From: Kangiella sediminilitoris
GTDB taxonomy: Bacteria > Pseudomonadota > Gammaproteobacteria > Enterobacterales > Kangiellaceae
Direction: 5' to 3'
Assembly (NCBI RefSeq): GCF_001708405.1
Contig: NZ_CP012418.1
Span: forward strand, 2,356,001 to 2,420,000
DNA: 64,000 nt
Shown here: piece by piece, positions 16,421 through 25,327 of the stretch
How the letters are laid out: each line of letters starts with the position of its first letter
How positions within the stretch are numbered: position 1 is the first letter of the stretch
Position numbers and translations under genes: made by a program
The notes under the pieces: model-generated
The model's input: the letters and a program-made list of their open reading frames with translations, nothing else
Database searches by the model: none
What the model was told of the DNA's origin: nothing

Positions 16421-17860
16421 ATGAGGATCATCTATGCGCTTTTGACGTCACTTTTGGTGTCGTCATGTTACGTTGCGGCAAAGCAGGAACTTCAAGATAC
16501 AGACAATCAGTCTTCTCGCGCCAACAATATCGAACAAAACTTAACGCCGATTTATTCCATTAAAGGCAAAACGCCCCGCAAATCGATTCAGGATTTTATG
16601 CAGAGGGATAAGATTCCGGGCCTGAGCATGACCTTTATTGATAAAGGGCAAATCGCCTGGACCAGAACCTATGGCTACTCCAATCTTGAGAATAAAACCA
16701 AGGTTACCAAGGACACGGTTTTCGCTGCGGGCTCAGTCAGTAAGCCCGTCTCGGCCACTGCGGCGCTGGCTTTGGTCGATCAAGGCGTTCTAACTTTAGA
16801 CAGCGACGTTAATCAGTACCTTAAAGGCTGGACAGTTCCCGAGAACGAATATACCAAGAATGAAAAAGTAACACTGCGCAGGCTCATCAGCCATACCGCG
16901 GGTTTTAATCGATACTTCCACTCACGCTATTCTCCTAAAGAGCAGATGCCGACGGTGGAACAAATGCTAAGCGGAGAAGCACCATCCAAGGATCAGCCAG
17001 CGAAACTTATCTATGAGCCTGGCTACGGTTATAAATATTCCAACCCCGGCTATTTAGTGCTGGAAGAATTGCTGACCGACGTAACGCAACAATCTTTCGT
17101 AGAGACGCTGGATGAGCTGGTTCTAAAACCTTCAGGCATGAGCCACAGTTCTTTTCAGCAACCTATCGCAGCTCATCTGAAAGACAAGAAAGCAACCGGG
17201 TATTCTGCAAACCAAAAACCGTACCCTTATCGAGCCTACTCTTTTAAAGCGCTTGGCGGACTCTGGGCGACATCGAATGATTTAGGCAGATGGCTTATCA
17301 CCCTGTTAAATGATCATCACGCAGGAACCAACACGCTTTTATCGCAGAAGCTGACCAATCAAATTTTTGATCAGGATGGTAACAGACTCAGCTTCGCGCT
17401 ATGGGCGTGGAAAGATGATATTGTATTCCGCCACACAGGCCATAACCCCGGCTTCACCTCCTTTGTCTTTGGCTCGGTCAATAACCAGCAGGCCATCGTA
17501 GTCATGACTAACAGCGATAACACACAGGACCTGTTTGATCATATTCAACGAGCCGTCGCCGAAGAGTACCAGTGGGACTACTTCAGACCTGAAGCTTATG
17601 ACGTGTATCAGGGCGAAACCATTGACCTGCTAAAGATTTCGCGTCAGTTCGAATGGAATGGTAACTACATGAACTTCAGCGATGAAGAAGATGGCTTCTA
17701 TATGCAAATCAATAACGAACGCTTCTTGCTGGTTCCTATCGCCAAGAATCAGTTCTTATCGCCAGACAATTCGTTAAAAATTATTTTTGATGAAGACAAT
17801 TTAGATCAGGTCACAATCTGGAAAGCTAACGGCGATAGAACCACCGCGAACAGGATGTAG
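16421..17860 (+). CDS. Serine beta-lactamase-fold hydrolase, predicted lipoprotein (first of a tandem pair)
   Basis: A 479-residue protein with a lipobox-like signal (LVSSC, Cys16), so it is probably tethered to the outer membrane. The catalytic S105-x-x-K108 (SVSK) and Y206-S-N (YSN) match class C beta-lactamase/D-Ala-D-Ala esterase-type enzymes. A HTGHNPGF segment near residue 345 is the third (H/K-T-G-like) element. About 90 extra residues at the C-terminus form a beta domain seen in peptidase/esterase relatives. It could act on peptidoglycan peptides or esters; true antibiotic hydrolysis is not implied. A paralogue follows four bases later. Confidence 0.8.
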   Translation: MRIIYALLTSLLVSSCYVAAKQELQDTDNQSSRANNIEQNLTPIYSIKGKTPRKSIQDFMQRDKIPGLSMTFIDKGQIAWTRTYGYSNLENKTKVTKDTVFAAGSVSKPVSATAALALVDQGVLTLDSDVNQYLKGWTVPENEYTKNEKVTLRRLISHTAGFNRYFHSRYSPKEQMPTVEQMLSGEAPSKDQPAKLIYEPGYGYKYSNPGYLVLEELLTDVTQQSFVETLDELVLKPSGMSHSSFQQPIAAHLKDKKATGYSANQKPYPYRAYSFKALGGLWATSNDLGRWLITLLNDHHAGTNTLLSQKLTNQIFDQDGNRLSFALWAWKDDIVFRHTGHNPGFTSFVFGSVNNQQAIVVMTNSDNTQDLFDHIQRAVAEEYQWDYFRPEAYDVYQGETIDLLKISRQFEWNGNYMNFSDEEDGFYMQINNERFLLVPIAKNQFLSPDNSLKIIFDEDNLDQVTIWKANGDRTTANRM

Positions 17861-17864
17861 CCGC

Positions 17865-18983
17865 ATGAATCCCTTAAACAAGTTGATTTATATTTTTGCT
17901 GTGGCGCTATGCTCCTGCGCCACAACTAAACCAGTGCAGCCAACCATCAAGACCAGTACCGGCAGAGACATTAAGGTCGCGGAGTTTGAACAGTTTGTTG
18001 AGCAGAAAATGCAGCAGCATGATATCCCGGGGCTGTCTATCGCTATCATTACTGACGACGAATTAACCTACAGCAAAAACTTTGGCGTAAAAAATAGTCT
18101 CACCAAAGAGCCTGTCGCGCCTGATACCTTATTCGAGGCTGCCTCGGTTTCTAAACCGCTATTCGGCTTTTTTGTTTTACAGCAGGCCGAGAAAGGCGTG
18201 ATCAATCTCGACCAGCCTATTGCCGAATATTATCAGGACGATGAGATTGATACTCAGGATCCAAACCACAAACTGTTAACCGCACGGATGATCCTTAATC
18301 ACAGTTCGGGCTTTGTGAACTGGCGTGAAAAATCAGAAGATAACAACAAAAAAGACAAGCTACGTTTTACCTTTAAACCGGGAACCCAATACGGTTATTC
18401 TGGCGAAGCCTATCAATACCTTAAGCGAGCCCTGGCCTATCAACTATCATTGTCGGATATTGAACTAGACCAATACTTTCGTAACGAAAACAGCAGCTAC
18501 TTCGACACCAGCGACATGGCCTTCACCTGGAAAGAAGAATACGCAAAACGCAAAGCCTATTCGCACCGAAACGGTGAACCAACGGACAACAGCTCGCAAG
18601 GCCCAGCCGACTGGTTTGGCTCGGCAGGCAGTTTACACACCGACGCCAAGAGCTACGCACAATTCCTGCTCTATCTCATGCAGCACCAAAACCACAGCCA
18701 AGAACAAAACCAGAATCTTGCCCAACAATCTCTAGCACTGCAAAACGATTTACCCAAAGTACCGAACGGCAACTATCGAAGCCTGCTCTTCCCCTACTGG
18801 GAAGTCGACGGCGAAATCCGCTTTGCCCACTCCGGCAATAATGGCGACACTCGCGCCTACTGTCACTTCTACCAAGACAAACCCTTTGGCATCGTCATGT
18901 TCAGTAACACCGACAAGTTTTTTGCTTCGCAATTCGCTAAACAAATCCTGGGTTATCTTGACGAACCCTACCCTTACCACTAA
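17865..18983 (+). CDS. Serine beta-lactamase-fold hydrolase, predicted lipoprotein (second of the pair)
   Basis: A 372-residue relative of the upstream gene. The lipobox-like ALCSC gives a lipid-attachment Cys at residue 18. The nucleophile is S94-x-x-K97 (SVSK), but the second motif is Y178-S-G (YSG) rather than YSN, as in many esterase-like members. The third element is HSGNNGDTR. It starts four bases after the previous stop, so the two are one operon. The different second motif suggests that the paralogues have different substrates. Confidence 0.78.
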   Translation: MNPLNKLIYIFAVALCSCATTKPVQPTIKTSTGRDIKVAEFEQFVEQKMQQHDIPGLSIAIITDDELTYSKNFGVKNSLTKEPVAPDTLFEAASVSKPLFGFFVLQQAEKGVINLDQPIAEYYQDDEIDTQDPNHKLLTARMILNHSSGFVNWREKSEDNNKKDKLRFTFKPGTQYGYSGEAYQYLKRALAYQLSLSDIELDQYFRNENSSYFDTSDMAFTWKEEYAKRKAYSHRNGEPTDNSSQGPADWFGSAGSLHTDAKSYAQFLLYLMQHQNHSQEQNQNLAQQSLALQNDLPKVPNGNYRSLLFPYWEVDGEIRFAHSGNNGDTRAYCHFYQDKPFGIVMFSNTDKFFASQFAKQILGYLDEPYPYH

Positions 18984-19188
18984 CTTTTGAAGTCTATAGT
19001 CTTGATACAACCGTGCAATGCGCATCTGCATTAAAGCACAAACAACTCGTCATGATCTGGGGCGGAGCAAACTCCATACAAGGCTACAGCGACTATAGGT
19101 GGCACTACTAGTGTTAAAGGACTTGGCTCACCGGGGCTGATCCTGCATTTGATGAAGGATGTTTGTCGATAATGTGCTTGAAAAAAAA

Positions 19189-19210
19189 ACGCCATAAGAA
19201 TGGCGTTTTT
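19189..19210. terminator. Bidirectional terminator
   Basis: ACGCCAT (19189-19195), loop AAGA, ATGGCGT (19200-19206), with a nine-A run before and a T-run after. It can end transcripts from both the serine hydrolase pair and the minus-strand proteasome-like operon. Confidence 0.75.
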
Positions 19211-19237
19211 GTAGCTACGAATTTTGTTAGTTCTTTC

Positions 19238-19381
19238 CTACCAGCTCTTTAAAGCATTCTCCATAACTTGGGTAGAATCTTCCATTTTTTTATTTTCATT
19301 TCTGAAAAAACGACGCTCTATCAAATCCTTACGATCTAGTTTGCGGCTTTTTTCCTTCTTAGTTTCTGTTCCTAACATCAT
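19238..19381 (-). CDS. Small charged protein encoded downstream of the proteasome-like protein
   Basis: A predicted 47-residue, very charged protein (MMLGTETKKEKSRKLDRKD at its start, ALKSW at its end), with no hydrophobic segment. It begins 16 bases after the proteasome-like gene and has GGGGG before two adjacent ATG codons, so it is likely to be translated from the same mRNA. The same frame is open further upstream, but that part overlaps the larger gene and is unlikely to be used. No known family. An adaptor, regulator or substrate tag for the upstream protein is a guess. Confidence 0.5.
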   Translation of the reverse strand: MMLGTETKKEKSRKLDRKDLIERRFFRNENKKMEDSTQVMENALKSW

Positions 19382-19397
19382 AGTTTTCCCCCTTGCG

Positions 19398-20696
19398 TTA
19401 ATGCCTATAATAGTTATCAAAAAAGTGTCGATTGAACTCCGGTTTGAAGTAATGCTTCCTTTTAACCCAAACAAAACCGTCACCTTTCGAAATAACTGCA
19501 ACATCTACAGGACCACCAACGGATTCTGCAGCATCTGACATTTTCATCCTTAATGCTACCATACTTACTAATGATTCTGCCATCTCTATTAACTCATTCT
19601 TTGGTAAAGAGTTTATTACACTTGCCATTGGGCTTAAGTGCTCACTAACAATATAGCTAGAAATATCTTCTTTACTGGATTCCGCACATTTACTCATTTC
19701 TTCTACTAGCTTATCGGTATCAAACTCAATTTCCGCTAACTTTTGCAGTGCACCACTGTCTTTTAATAAAGATATGTATTGATTTTTAAGTGTATTACTA
19801 TATTCATATATATACCCTTCTAGAATTGGATCTACACCTCTTATAAAACTCCTAGCAGTGTTGGTTTGTGCAAATGTAATTACATCGCCTTGGCAGCCTT
19901 CTTCGTTGGTGCTTTCATGGATAGAAGATTGAGATTTTCTTATTTTGTTATTGAACATTACTCCGACATTAAAAGCCTGAAGTTGTGGAAATAATTCTTC
20001 TTTCCCGTATCCAGCTATTACTACCTCACTATATACAATAAAACTTCTTCGAATTATTAATTCTCCGAGTAAATCGACTAAAGTTTTAAAATCTTCATCT
20101 TTGAACTGCTCAACCGCATAACCCAATATTGATTTAGACATATCAATAACAGTATCTGAATACTCTTCTATGAACTTCTCTTTGTCTTCATCATTAAAGT
20201 TTTTTAATATCTCACCTTCTTTAGCTTTTTCTTTCTCATTATCAATCAATTGTAAAGTCAACTCATATGCTCGAGCTTTCAACTTCTGATAATCAAGCTC
20301 TTGATCTAGCTCTTTATCAAAGCAATTCAATATTAACTTCTTTAGTGACTCGATTTGCTGCCCCACTCTCTTCTCACATAAACTTCTCTGTACATTTTCA
20401 GTAAAGTATTTACTCCCATTACCAACCTCTAAGTATGACCAAAAATGCTCTACATACTCAGAGAGAGTACTAAATACACCGTCCCTAAGCTCTTCTCTAA
20501 AGTCTTTTATTAAAGTTTCCCAAGGAACATGCATGTAGTGACTTGAACCATTGATCATAATTCCTATAGGTTCATATTTAGAAAGCATGAATAATTTATT
20601 TGCTGTATTGTATACTTTTCCATTATTTAAAGTTGCTGCACTATCAGCGGCTAAAGCAACTCCATATTGGTTAATCACTGCTACTTCTGCTGTCAT
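19398..20696 (-). CDS. Proteasome-superfamily Ntn-hydrolase-like protein, unusually large
   Basis: A 432-residue protein with no signal peptide. Met1 is followed directly by Thr. Numbering from that Thr, T1, D17 (in ALAADSAAT) and K33 (in NTANKLF) fall at exactly the positions of the proteasome beta / HslV active site. GIMINGSS near 45-52 would be the substrate-binding glycine strand. Residues about 60-215 are a long helical insertion. The second half of the fold then seems to resume: VVIAGYGKEELFPQLQAF near 225, and a last helix and strand, GGPVDVAVISKGDGFVWV near 394. Its 432 residues are about twice the length of HslV or a beta subunit. AAGGAG precedes the ATG. Lower GC than its neighbours suggests transfer. 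No unfoldase gene is nearby. Confidence 0.75.
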   Translation of the reverse strand: MTAEVAVINQYGVALAADSAATLNNGKVYNTANKLFMLSKYEPIGIMINGSSHYMHVPWETLIKDFREELRDGVFSTLSEYVEHFWSYLEVGNGSKYFTENVQRSLCEKRVGQQIESLKKLILNCFDKELDQELDYQKLKARAYELTLQLIDNEKEKAKEGEILKNFNDEDKEKFIEEYSDTVIDMSKSILGYAVEQFKDEDFKTLVDLLGELIIRRSFIVYSEVVIAGYGKEELFPQLQAFNVGVMFNNKIRKSQSSIHESTNEEGCQGDVITFAQTNTARSFIRGVDPILEGYIYEYSNTLKNQYISLLKDSGALQKLAEIEFDTDKLVEEMSKCAESSKEDISSYIVSEHLSPMASVINSLPKNELIEMAESLVSMVALRMKMSDAAESVGGPVDVAVISKGDGFVWVKRKHYFKPEFNRHFFDNYYRH

Positions 20697-20818
20697 TATT
20701 ATCTCCTTTTTTATTTATTTTTATCGTTCATTAGTACTAACTTACCACTAACCCGCTAATTTAATAAAGCCTCTTATAGTTGACACGTTAAACGGTCATT
20801 TCAACGTATACAAAATTA

Positions 20819-20848
20819 ATGGGGTAGAGTACAATTTACTCGCCCCAT
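20819..20848 (-). terminator. Terminator of the RhlE-like helicase gene
   Basis: GGGG-TAGAGTA and TACTCG-CCCC arms form a long hairpin 28 bases past the helicase stop on the minus strand, followed there by TTAATTTT. Confidence 0.65.
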
Positions 20849-20876
20849 TTATTACTTAAATGACATACCGAGTTCG

Positions 20877-22262
20877 TTAACCGTTTTTGTTCCGGTTTTT
20901 ATTCGCACTCTTATTGATCGGTTTCTTCTTACTCGGTTTTCTTTTAACTGTAGATTTTCCTTTATTCGCTGACTTGCCTTTATAACCGTTCTTGCCTCTT
21001 TTGGGTTGGCTTCCTTTATCTTTATTACTGCCTGATTTTTTGCCTGATTCTTTCAGCTTTGCTTTAGCCAGTTTCTTTTTATGGGGCTTCTTTTTCTTTG
21101 CGGCTTTTAGATCCGTTTCAGGAACTGAATGAATCGGCTCGAAGTCGTCGACAATTCTTCTTTCTAATTGTTTTTGGATCAGGTTCTGGATCGCTTTTAG
21201 ATCATCGACTTCATCGGCGCTGACTAAGGAAATTGCGTGGCCTTTTTCTCCGGCACGACCGGTACGGCCAATACGATGAACATAATCTTCGGCGACGTTT
21301 GGTAGATCGTAGTTCACTACCACTGGCATTTGATCAATATCGAGCCCGCGTGCAGCGACGTCGGTCGCGACTAAGGCATGAACCTTGCCCGATTTAAATT
21401 CCTGTAACGCACGGTTACGCGCGTTCTGGCTTTTACCGCCATGAATCGAGGTGGCTTTTATGCCGCGCTTTTCCAGCGCAAGGCTTAACCTGTTCGCGCC
21501 TCGGCGCGTTCTGACGAATACCAGCAGCTGATGCCAGCGATGGTCTTCGATCAAATGGCTCAGCAGGGCAGCTTTCTGTTTTTTATCGACCGGGTGTATC
21601 CACTGTTTGACCGTTGACGCGGTGGTATTGGTGGTTTCCGTTTCAATCAGTTTCGGATTGTTTAGGAACTGCTGACTTAATTTTTTAATTGACTCGGAGA
21701 AGGTCGCAGAAAAAAGTAGCGTTTGGCGCTGTTTAGGCAGTTTTCCGATAATACGTTTAATGCTCGGTAAAAAGCCCATATCCAACATGCGATCCGCTTC
21801 GTCCAGGACTAGAAGCTCCAGATCATCAAAACGCACGGCATTCTTTTCCATCAGATCCAGTAATCGCCCTGGTGTCGCCACCAGCACGTCCGTACCTTTT
21901 CGTAGTTTCAGCATCTGTGGATTAATTTTTACACCACCGTACACCACCATGGATTTTAGCGATAAGTTAGCGGCATATTTTTGTACGCTCTGATGTACCT
22001 GCTCCGCCAGCTCTCGCGTCGGCGCTAGAATCAAACTACGCGCTGAATTCCCCGCTGGCCTTTTACCCTCCGACAGCCTCTGCAACATAGGAAGCGCAAA
22101 ACCCGCGGTTTTACCCGTCCCCGTCTGCGCGGCCGCCATAATATCCTCGCCAGCGAGGATCAGAGGAATCGCTTTCTGCTGGATTGGGGAAGGTTTTTCG
22201 TAGCCGCTCTTGTGCAAGGCATCGAGAAGGGGTTGGATCAAATTAAGGTTAGAAAAGGTCAT
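20877..22262 (-). CDS. DEAD-box RNA helicase, RhlE-like
   Basis: A 461-residue ATP-dependent RNA helicase. It carries the Q motif (YEKPSPIQ), motif I AQTGTGKT, Ia PTRELAEQ, Ib TPGR, II DEAD, III SAT, V ARGLDI and VI HRIGRTGR in order. The last 90 residues are a Lys/Ser/Gly-rich tail that should bind RNA non-specifically. It belongs to the RhlE group, with roles in ribosome assembly and cold growth. An in-frame TTG one codon upstream is less likely than the ATG at 22262. No strong ribosome binding site is visible. Confidence 0.88.
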   Translation of the reverse strand: MTFSNLNLIQPLLDALHKSGYEKPSPIQQKAIPLILAGEDIMAAAQTGTGKTAGFALPMLQRLSEGKRPAGNSARSLILAPTRELAEQVHQSVQKYAANLSLKSMVVYGGVKINPQMLKLRKGTDVLVATPGRLLDLMEKNAVRFDDLELLVLDEADRMLDMGFLPSIKRIIGKLPKQRQTLLFSATFSESIKKLSQQFLNNPKLIETETTNTTASTVKQWIHPVDKKQKAALLSHLIEDHRWHQLLVFVRTRRGANRLSLALEKRGIKATSIHGGKSQNARNRALQEFKSGKVHALVATDVAARGLDIDQMPVVVNYDLPNVAEDYVHRIGRTGRAGEKGHAISLVSADEVDDLKAIQNLIQKQLERRIVDDFEPIHSVPETDLKAAKKKKPHKKKLAKAKLKESGKKSGSNKDKGSQPKRGKNGYKGKSANKGKSTVKRKPSKKKPINKSANKNRNKNG

Positions 22263-22328
22263 CAAAGGCTTTATCAGTGCAATAGGCCACTAGTTTAACG
22301 GTTATGCCAGTAAACTCCTAATTTAAAA

Positions 22329-22376
22329 GATGGGTTACGCTGAAGCTAACCGGGCCTGCCCCCTGGGTGCATCCTA
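22329..22376. repeat. Intergenic repeat, right-half copy
   Basis: This half unit starts GATGGGTTACGCTGAAGC and ends GCATCCTA. It matches the right part of the 25203-25303 copy at most positions. It lies between the helicase start and the end of the secreted metalloprotease-like gene. Confidence 0.6.
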
Positions 22377-22403
22377 TTTGATTACAATATCACTTTCAAC
22401 TTC

Positions 22404-24353
22404 TTACCTTGCCTTTAAAACGGCATCTTTGCCGGGGCCGCGTTCTCTTTCGTCGGCTGGTATTAGCGTTACGCCATTATCATCGCAAGAGGCAATCCAC
22501 TGGCCACCACCGCCGACGTAGGACGAGTGTTTATTGCTGCCCCCGAAGGTTTGTGGTCCATCCGACACGGGGCCTTCGACTGTACCCTTGTAGGTAAAGT
22601 CTTGCAGGTCAATTTTTAGCACACCGTTCTCAATTATCCACTCACCGGAATGGATATAGGTATTGTAATTAACGGTACTTTTACCGTCTGTAAGCGTATG
22701 AGGATCTTCGATGATGAACGAACCGCCAGGCTTAAAAGTGACTATCGGGCCATCGTTATCGTAAGTGACCTCTCCTTCACCACCCAGCTCAAAAATCTGC
22801 TCGGCAGCTCCTCGAAAGCGGAATCGGTCCTTGGTGTCCGACGATTGGATCATCTGCTTGGCCTTTTCCAACTCAGCAAGCTGATCCGGCGGTACCATGC
22901 CGCGGTACATCTCAATTGCTTCGAGCGCGCCATCGAAGGTATCTTCGGCTTCATCATCCGCCGTGGCCTGCTCCATCCAACTGCCAATATGACAGGCGCA
23001 GGTTAAGCCCCCGCTATTATCCAGCGACATGGTGACGTTTAGATCTTCGCCCGATGGCATGATGGCGGCAATTTGCATCGGGCCACTTGGCGGTTCCAGC
23101 TCGGTCGTATCAGAGACTGGCGCCCATTTACTGGGTTCACCACTTCCATTCGGGTCTACCACATAGCGATAGGCCAATTGAGCGCCATTTGGATTAATGG
23201 TTAATGGCGACGCAGCGCCTTCCGGGAAGGTTACTTCGCGCAACTGTACCGACAGCGGCGGCCCCTCGATGGTCGTCTCGCAAGAACCGGTAATCCTTAG
23301 CGGCTCGAACTCTGCCTTGTGTGGTAAAGGTCGACCATCGGGCATGGTGATACTCTGATCAGCCTGAGCTATCGCCCACTCCAGCCATTGCGCTGGTGGT
23401 AGAATTTCCGCAGCACGGCGTGGGTATTTCAGGTATTCCGGTCCAGCCATGCCTAAAGAGATCCCCCAGTCGGTTCCGTATTCCTGCTCACCCCAGAAAA
23501 AGAATGGCTGGGCGTCATAACTGTGTTGAGTCAGCGAACATTCCGGCTGGCGATCAAAGAATTGCTCAATCTTATGATCTCGAATATCAGAACCTTCGAT
23601 GACTTTATGCGCGCCCCACTCCGCAGAGCCCTCCTGCCACCACAATGGCTTCTCAGTAAAGTCATAAGAACCGCTCTGCATCGTATGTACCCACTCGTGA
23701 GCCAGCACAAAGCGCATCTCCTCGGCACTGTCGATGGTATGCGATCGAACGGCAACTATACACAGGCTCTCTGGCAGCGGGACTGCACGCTCTATTACTT
23801 CCCCATCCTCATCCACTTCGACGAAACTGTTTAAATCATGCATTTCCCCTTTTTCGGCACAGGTTGTGAACGCCAGGGTACTGCCCAAAAGGTCAAGGTC
23901 GCTTTCAACTAGCAAGACAGGACGATCGGGAGGAGTCGGTACATACTTCAATTCATCTTCATCTCCGCTTTCTACCCGTTCCAGAGCTTCCTCACGCTCC
24001 GCGGCAGTCGGGAAATAACGTTGAAACTCTTCAATGCGCGGAGCAATTGCTCGCAGATGTTCCAGCACGCTATCCCTGGTGCGTCTATCACTACGCTTAC
24101 GCACCCGATAAATCATCTGATCGCCGATCTGAAAATCCACCGGCTCGATTTCACCCATACTGGCGATTTCATTCATGTGGGCATCCCAGATTGCTGTAGA
24201 AGTACCACCACCGGGAGGCGTCGTGCAGACAGCATTGGCCGCCGGGATTGCCATCATTAAACCTATGAGACCCGCAATCGCTGTCGTGTAGAAACGCTTC
24301 CCGCTCGTTTGCCCCAAACTAAACGAAGGAATAAATTTTGATTTCATATCCAT
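22404..24353 (-). CDS. Secreted HEXXH metalloprotease-like protein
   Basis: A 649-residue exported protein (signal peptide to about residue 41, IPAANA). Near residue 220 LAHEWVHTMQ is a zinc-binding HEXXH helix, and WWQEGSAEWGAH about 25 residues later supplies the third ligand Glu, as in gluzincins. The C-terminal half is beta-rich with a GGSFIIED strand and no second catalytic signature; C-terminal Cys are few. Probably an outer-surface or extracellular zinc peptidase, fitting a protein-degrading lifestyle. AGGTG precedes the first ATG; the ATG two codons later is possible. Family name is not known to me, so the function is inferred from the motif. Confidence 0.65.
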   Translation of the reverse strand: MDMKSKFIPSFSLGQTSGKRFYTTAIAGLIGLMMAIPAANAVCTTPPGGGTSTAIWDAHMNEIASMGEIEPVDFQIGDQMIYRVRKRSDRRTRDSVLEHLRAIAPRIEEFQRYFPTAAEREEALERVESGDEDELKYVPTPPDRPVLLVESDLDLLGSTLAFTTCAEKGEMHDLNSFVEVDEDGEVIERAVPLPESLCIVAVRSHTIDSAEEMRFVLAHEWVHTMQSGSYDFTEKPLWWQEGSAEWGAHKVIEGSDIRDHKIEQFFDRQPECSLTQHSYDAQPFFFWGEQEYGTDWGISLGMAGPEYLKYPRRAAEILPPAQWLEWAIAQADQSITMPDGRPLPHKAEFEPLRITGSCETTIEGPPLSVQLREVTFPEGAASPLTINPNGAQLAYRYVVDPNGSGEPSKWAPVSDTTELEPPSGPMQIAAIMPSGEDLNVTMSLDNSGGLTCACHIGSWMEQATADDEAEDTFDGALEAIEMYRGMVPPDQLAELEKAKQMIQSSDTKDRFRFRGAAEQIFELGGEGEVTYDNDGPIVTFKPGGSFIIEDPHTLTDGKSTVNYNTYIHSGEWIIENGVLKIDLQDFTYKGTVEGPVSDGPQTFGGSNKHSSYVGGGGQWIASCDDNGVTLIPADERERGPGKDAVLKAR

Positions 24354-24506
24354 AACACCTATTGTTCTAAATCCTGTTATTTATGTGCGGAGTATACTGT
24401 TTTCTTTAAGAGTTTTCTGTGTAATCGATTAGAGTGATAGAGCACTCTGAGCAACCTGTACTGATCCGTTTACCGTACACAGTTCAGTTATTATTGCAGT
24501 TAAACC

Positions 24507-25157
24507 ATGTATTTAAAAATCGTGGAAGAATGCTATAGTGCCTTTGGCAAAAAAAATACCAAAGGGAAATTTACATTGAAAAAATTACTTAACTTTTCTT
24601 TTTACCAAGGAATATCCATACCACTCTGGGGAGCTGCGTTAATAATCGTGGGACTGCTAGCGCCTGGACATGATTCAATCTCCCAACACCTCAGTACCAT
24701 CAGTTTATACTCATCGCCATGGCCTCTCGTGTTACAAATAATCAGTATCTGTCTCGGCCTGTCAGTCTGCGTATATTCAATAGGTGCTTCTTATATTCTA
24801 AAACGGTTTGCATGGTTCTCCATACCGTCCTTAGCTTTTGGTGTCGCGATGATATTCAATGGCTTGTATAAAATGGGAAGTCCTTTGCATGGATTGTATG
24901 GCATGGCCTTTTTCAGCCCATTAGTGCCCATAATCTTTGCACTCGAGTTTAAAGAAAGACTTAATTCTTATACGTTTCAAGTTTATTCAATTATTACCGC
25001 AATTCTAGGAATGATTTATATGTGGTTAATGCTGACACAGTTTGATCCCCATGGATATATAGGATTAACTCAGCGGATATTTATCCTATTAATGACTGTG
25101 TGGTATGGCGTAAGTATTTATAAATCCTGTGGCAACGCGCACCAAAGAGAAGCTTAA
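24507..25157 (+). CDS. DUF998-like multi-spanning membrane protein
   Basis: A 216-residue protein with six predicted membrane helices. SQHLSTISLYSSPW and NGLYKMGSPLHGLYGMAFF resemble the DUF998 family. Function unknown. The start is uncertain: the ATG at 24507 gives a polar 30-residue extension that spans an inverted repeat (CCTTTGG 24541-24547, CCAAAGG 24559-24565). The TTG at 24576, with GGGAAA upstream, gives a start right at the first helix. Flanked by repeat units on its 3' side. Confidence 0.6.
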   Translation: MYLKIVEECYSAFGKKNTKGKFTLKKLLNFSFYQGISIPLWGAALIIVGLLAPGHDSISQHLSTISLYSSPWPLVLQIISICLGLSVCVYSIGASYILKRFAWFSIPSLAFGVAMIFNGLYKMGSPLHGLYGMAFFSPLVPIIFALEFKERLNSYTFQVYSIITAILGMIYMWLMLTQFDPHGYIGLTQRIFILLMTVWYGVSIYKSCGNAHQREA

Positions 25158-25188
25158 TAGGTAGCACCTAAGGAACAGACCCGGTTAG
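25158..25188. repeat. Intergenic repeat, inverted right-half fragment
   Basis: Reads TAGGTAGCACCTAAGGAACA onwards to CCCGGTTAG, which is the reverse-complement orientation of the right arm in the other copies. It sits just before the full copy at 25203 and directly after the DUF998-like stop. Confidence 0.5.
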
Positions 25189-25202
25189 AGATTCGCAGTT
25201 TA

Positions 25203-25303
25203 TAGGATGGGTTAGGCAATCGCCGTAACCCATCAAGATGAAAACATGCTTAAAACGATGGGCTTCGCTAACGCTAGCCGGGCCTGCCCCTGCGTGCATC
25301 CTA
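25203..25303. repeat. Intergenic repeat, full copy with perfect terminal inverted repeats
   Basis: TAGGATG (25203-25209) and CATCCTA (25297-25303) are exact inverted ends. Inside, GATGGGTTA (25206-25214) pairs with TAACCCATC (25226-25234) as a hairpin. It is 101 bp with no ORF and is the best-preserved copy in the window. Confidence 0.75.
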
Positions 25304-25327
25304 TTCAACTAGTTCTCGCAAAATTTT

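Noticed and set aside
16421-18983. Antibiotic-resistance beta-lactamase
   Set aside because: The motifs place both proteins in the wide serine hydrolase family; nothing in the sequence points to a specific antibiotic-degrading class.
19382-19504. Upstream extension of the 47-residue ORF
   Set aside because: It would overlap the proteasome-like gene by over 100 bases; the strong G-rich ribosome binding site sits before the ATG at 19381.
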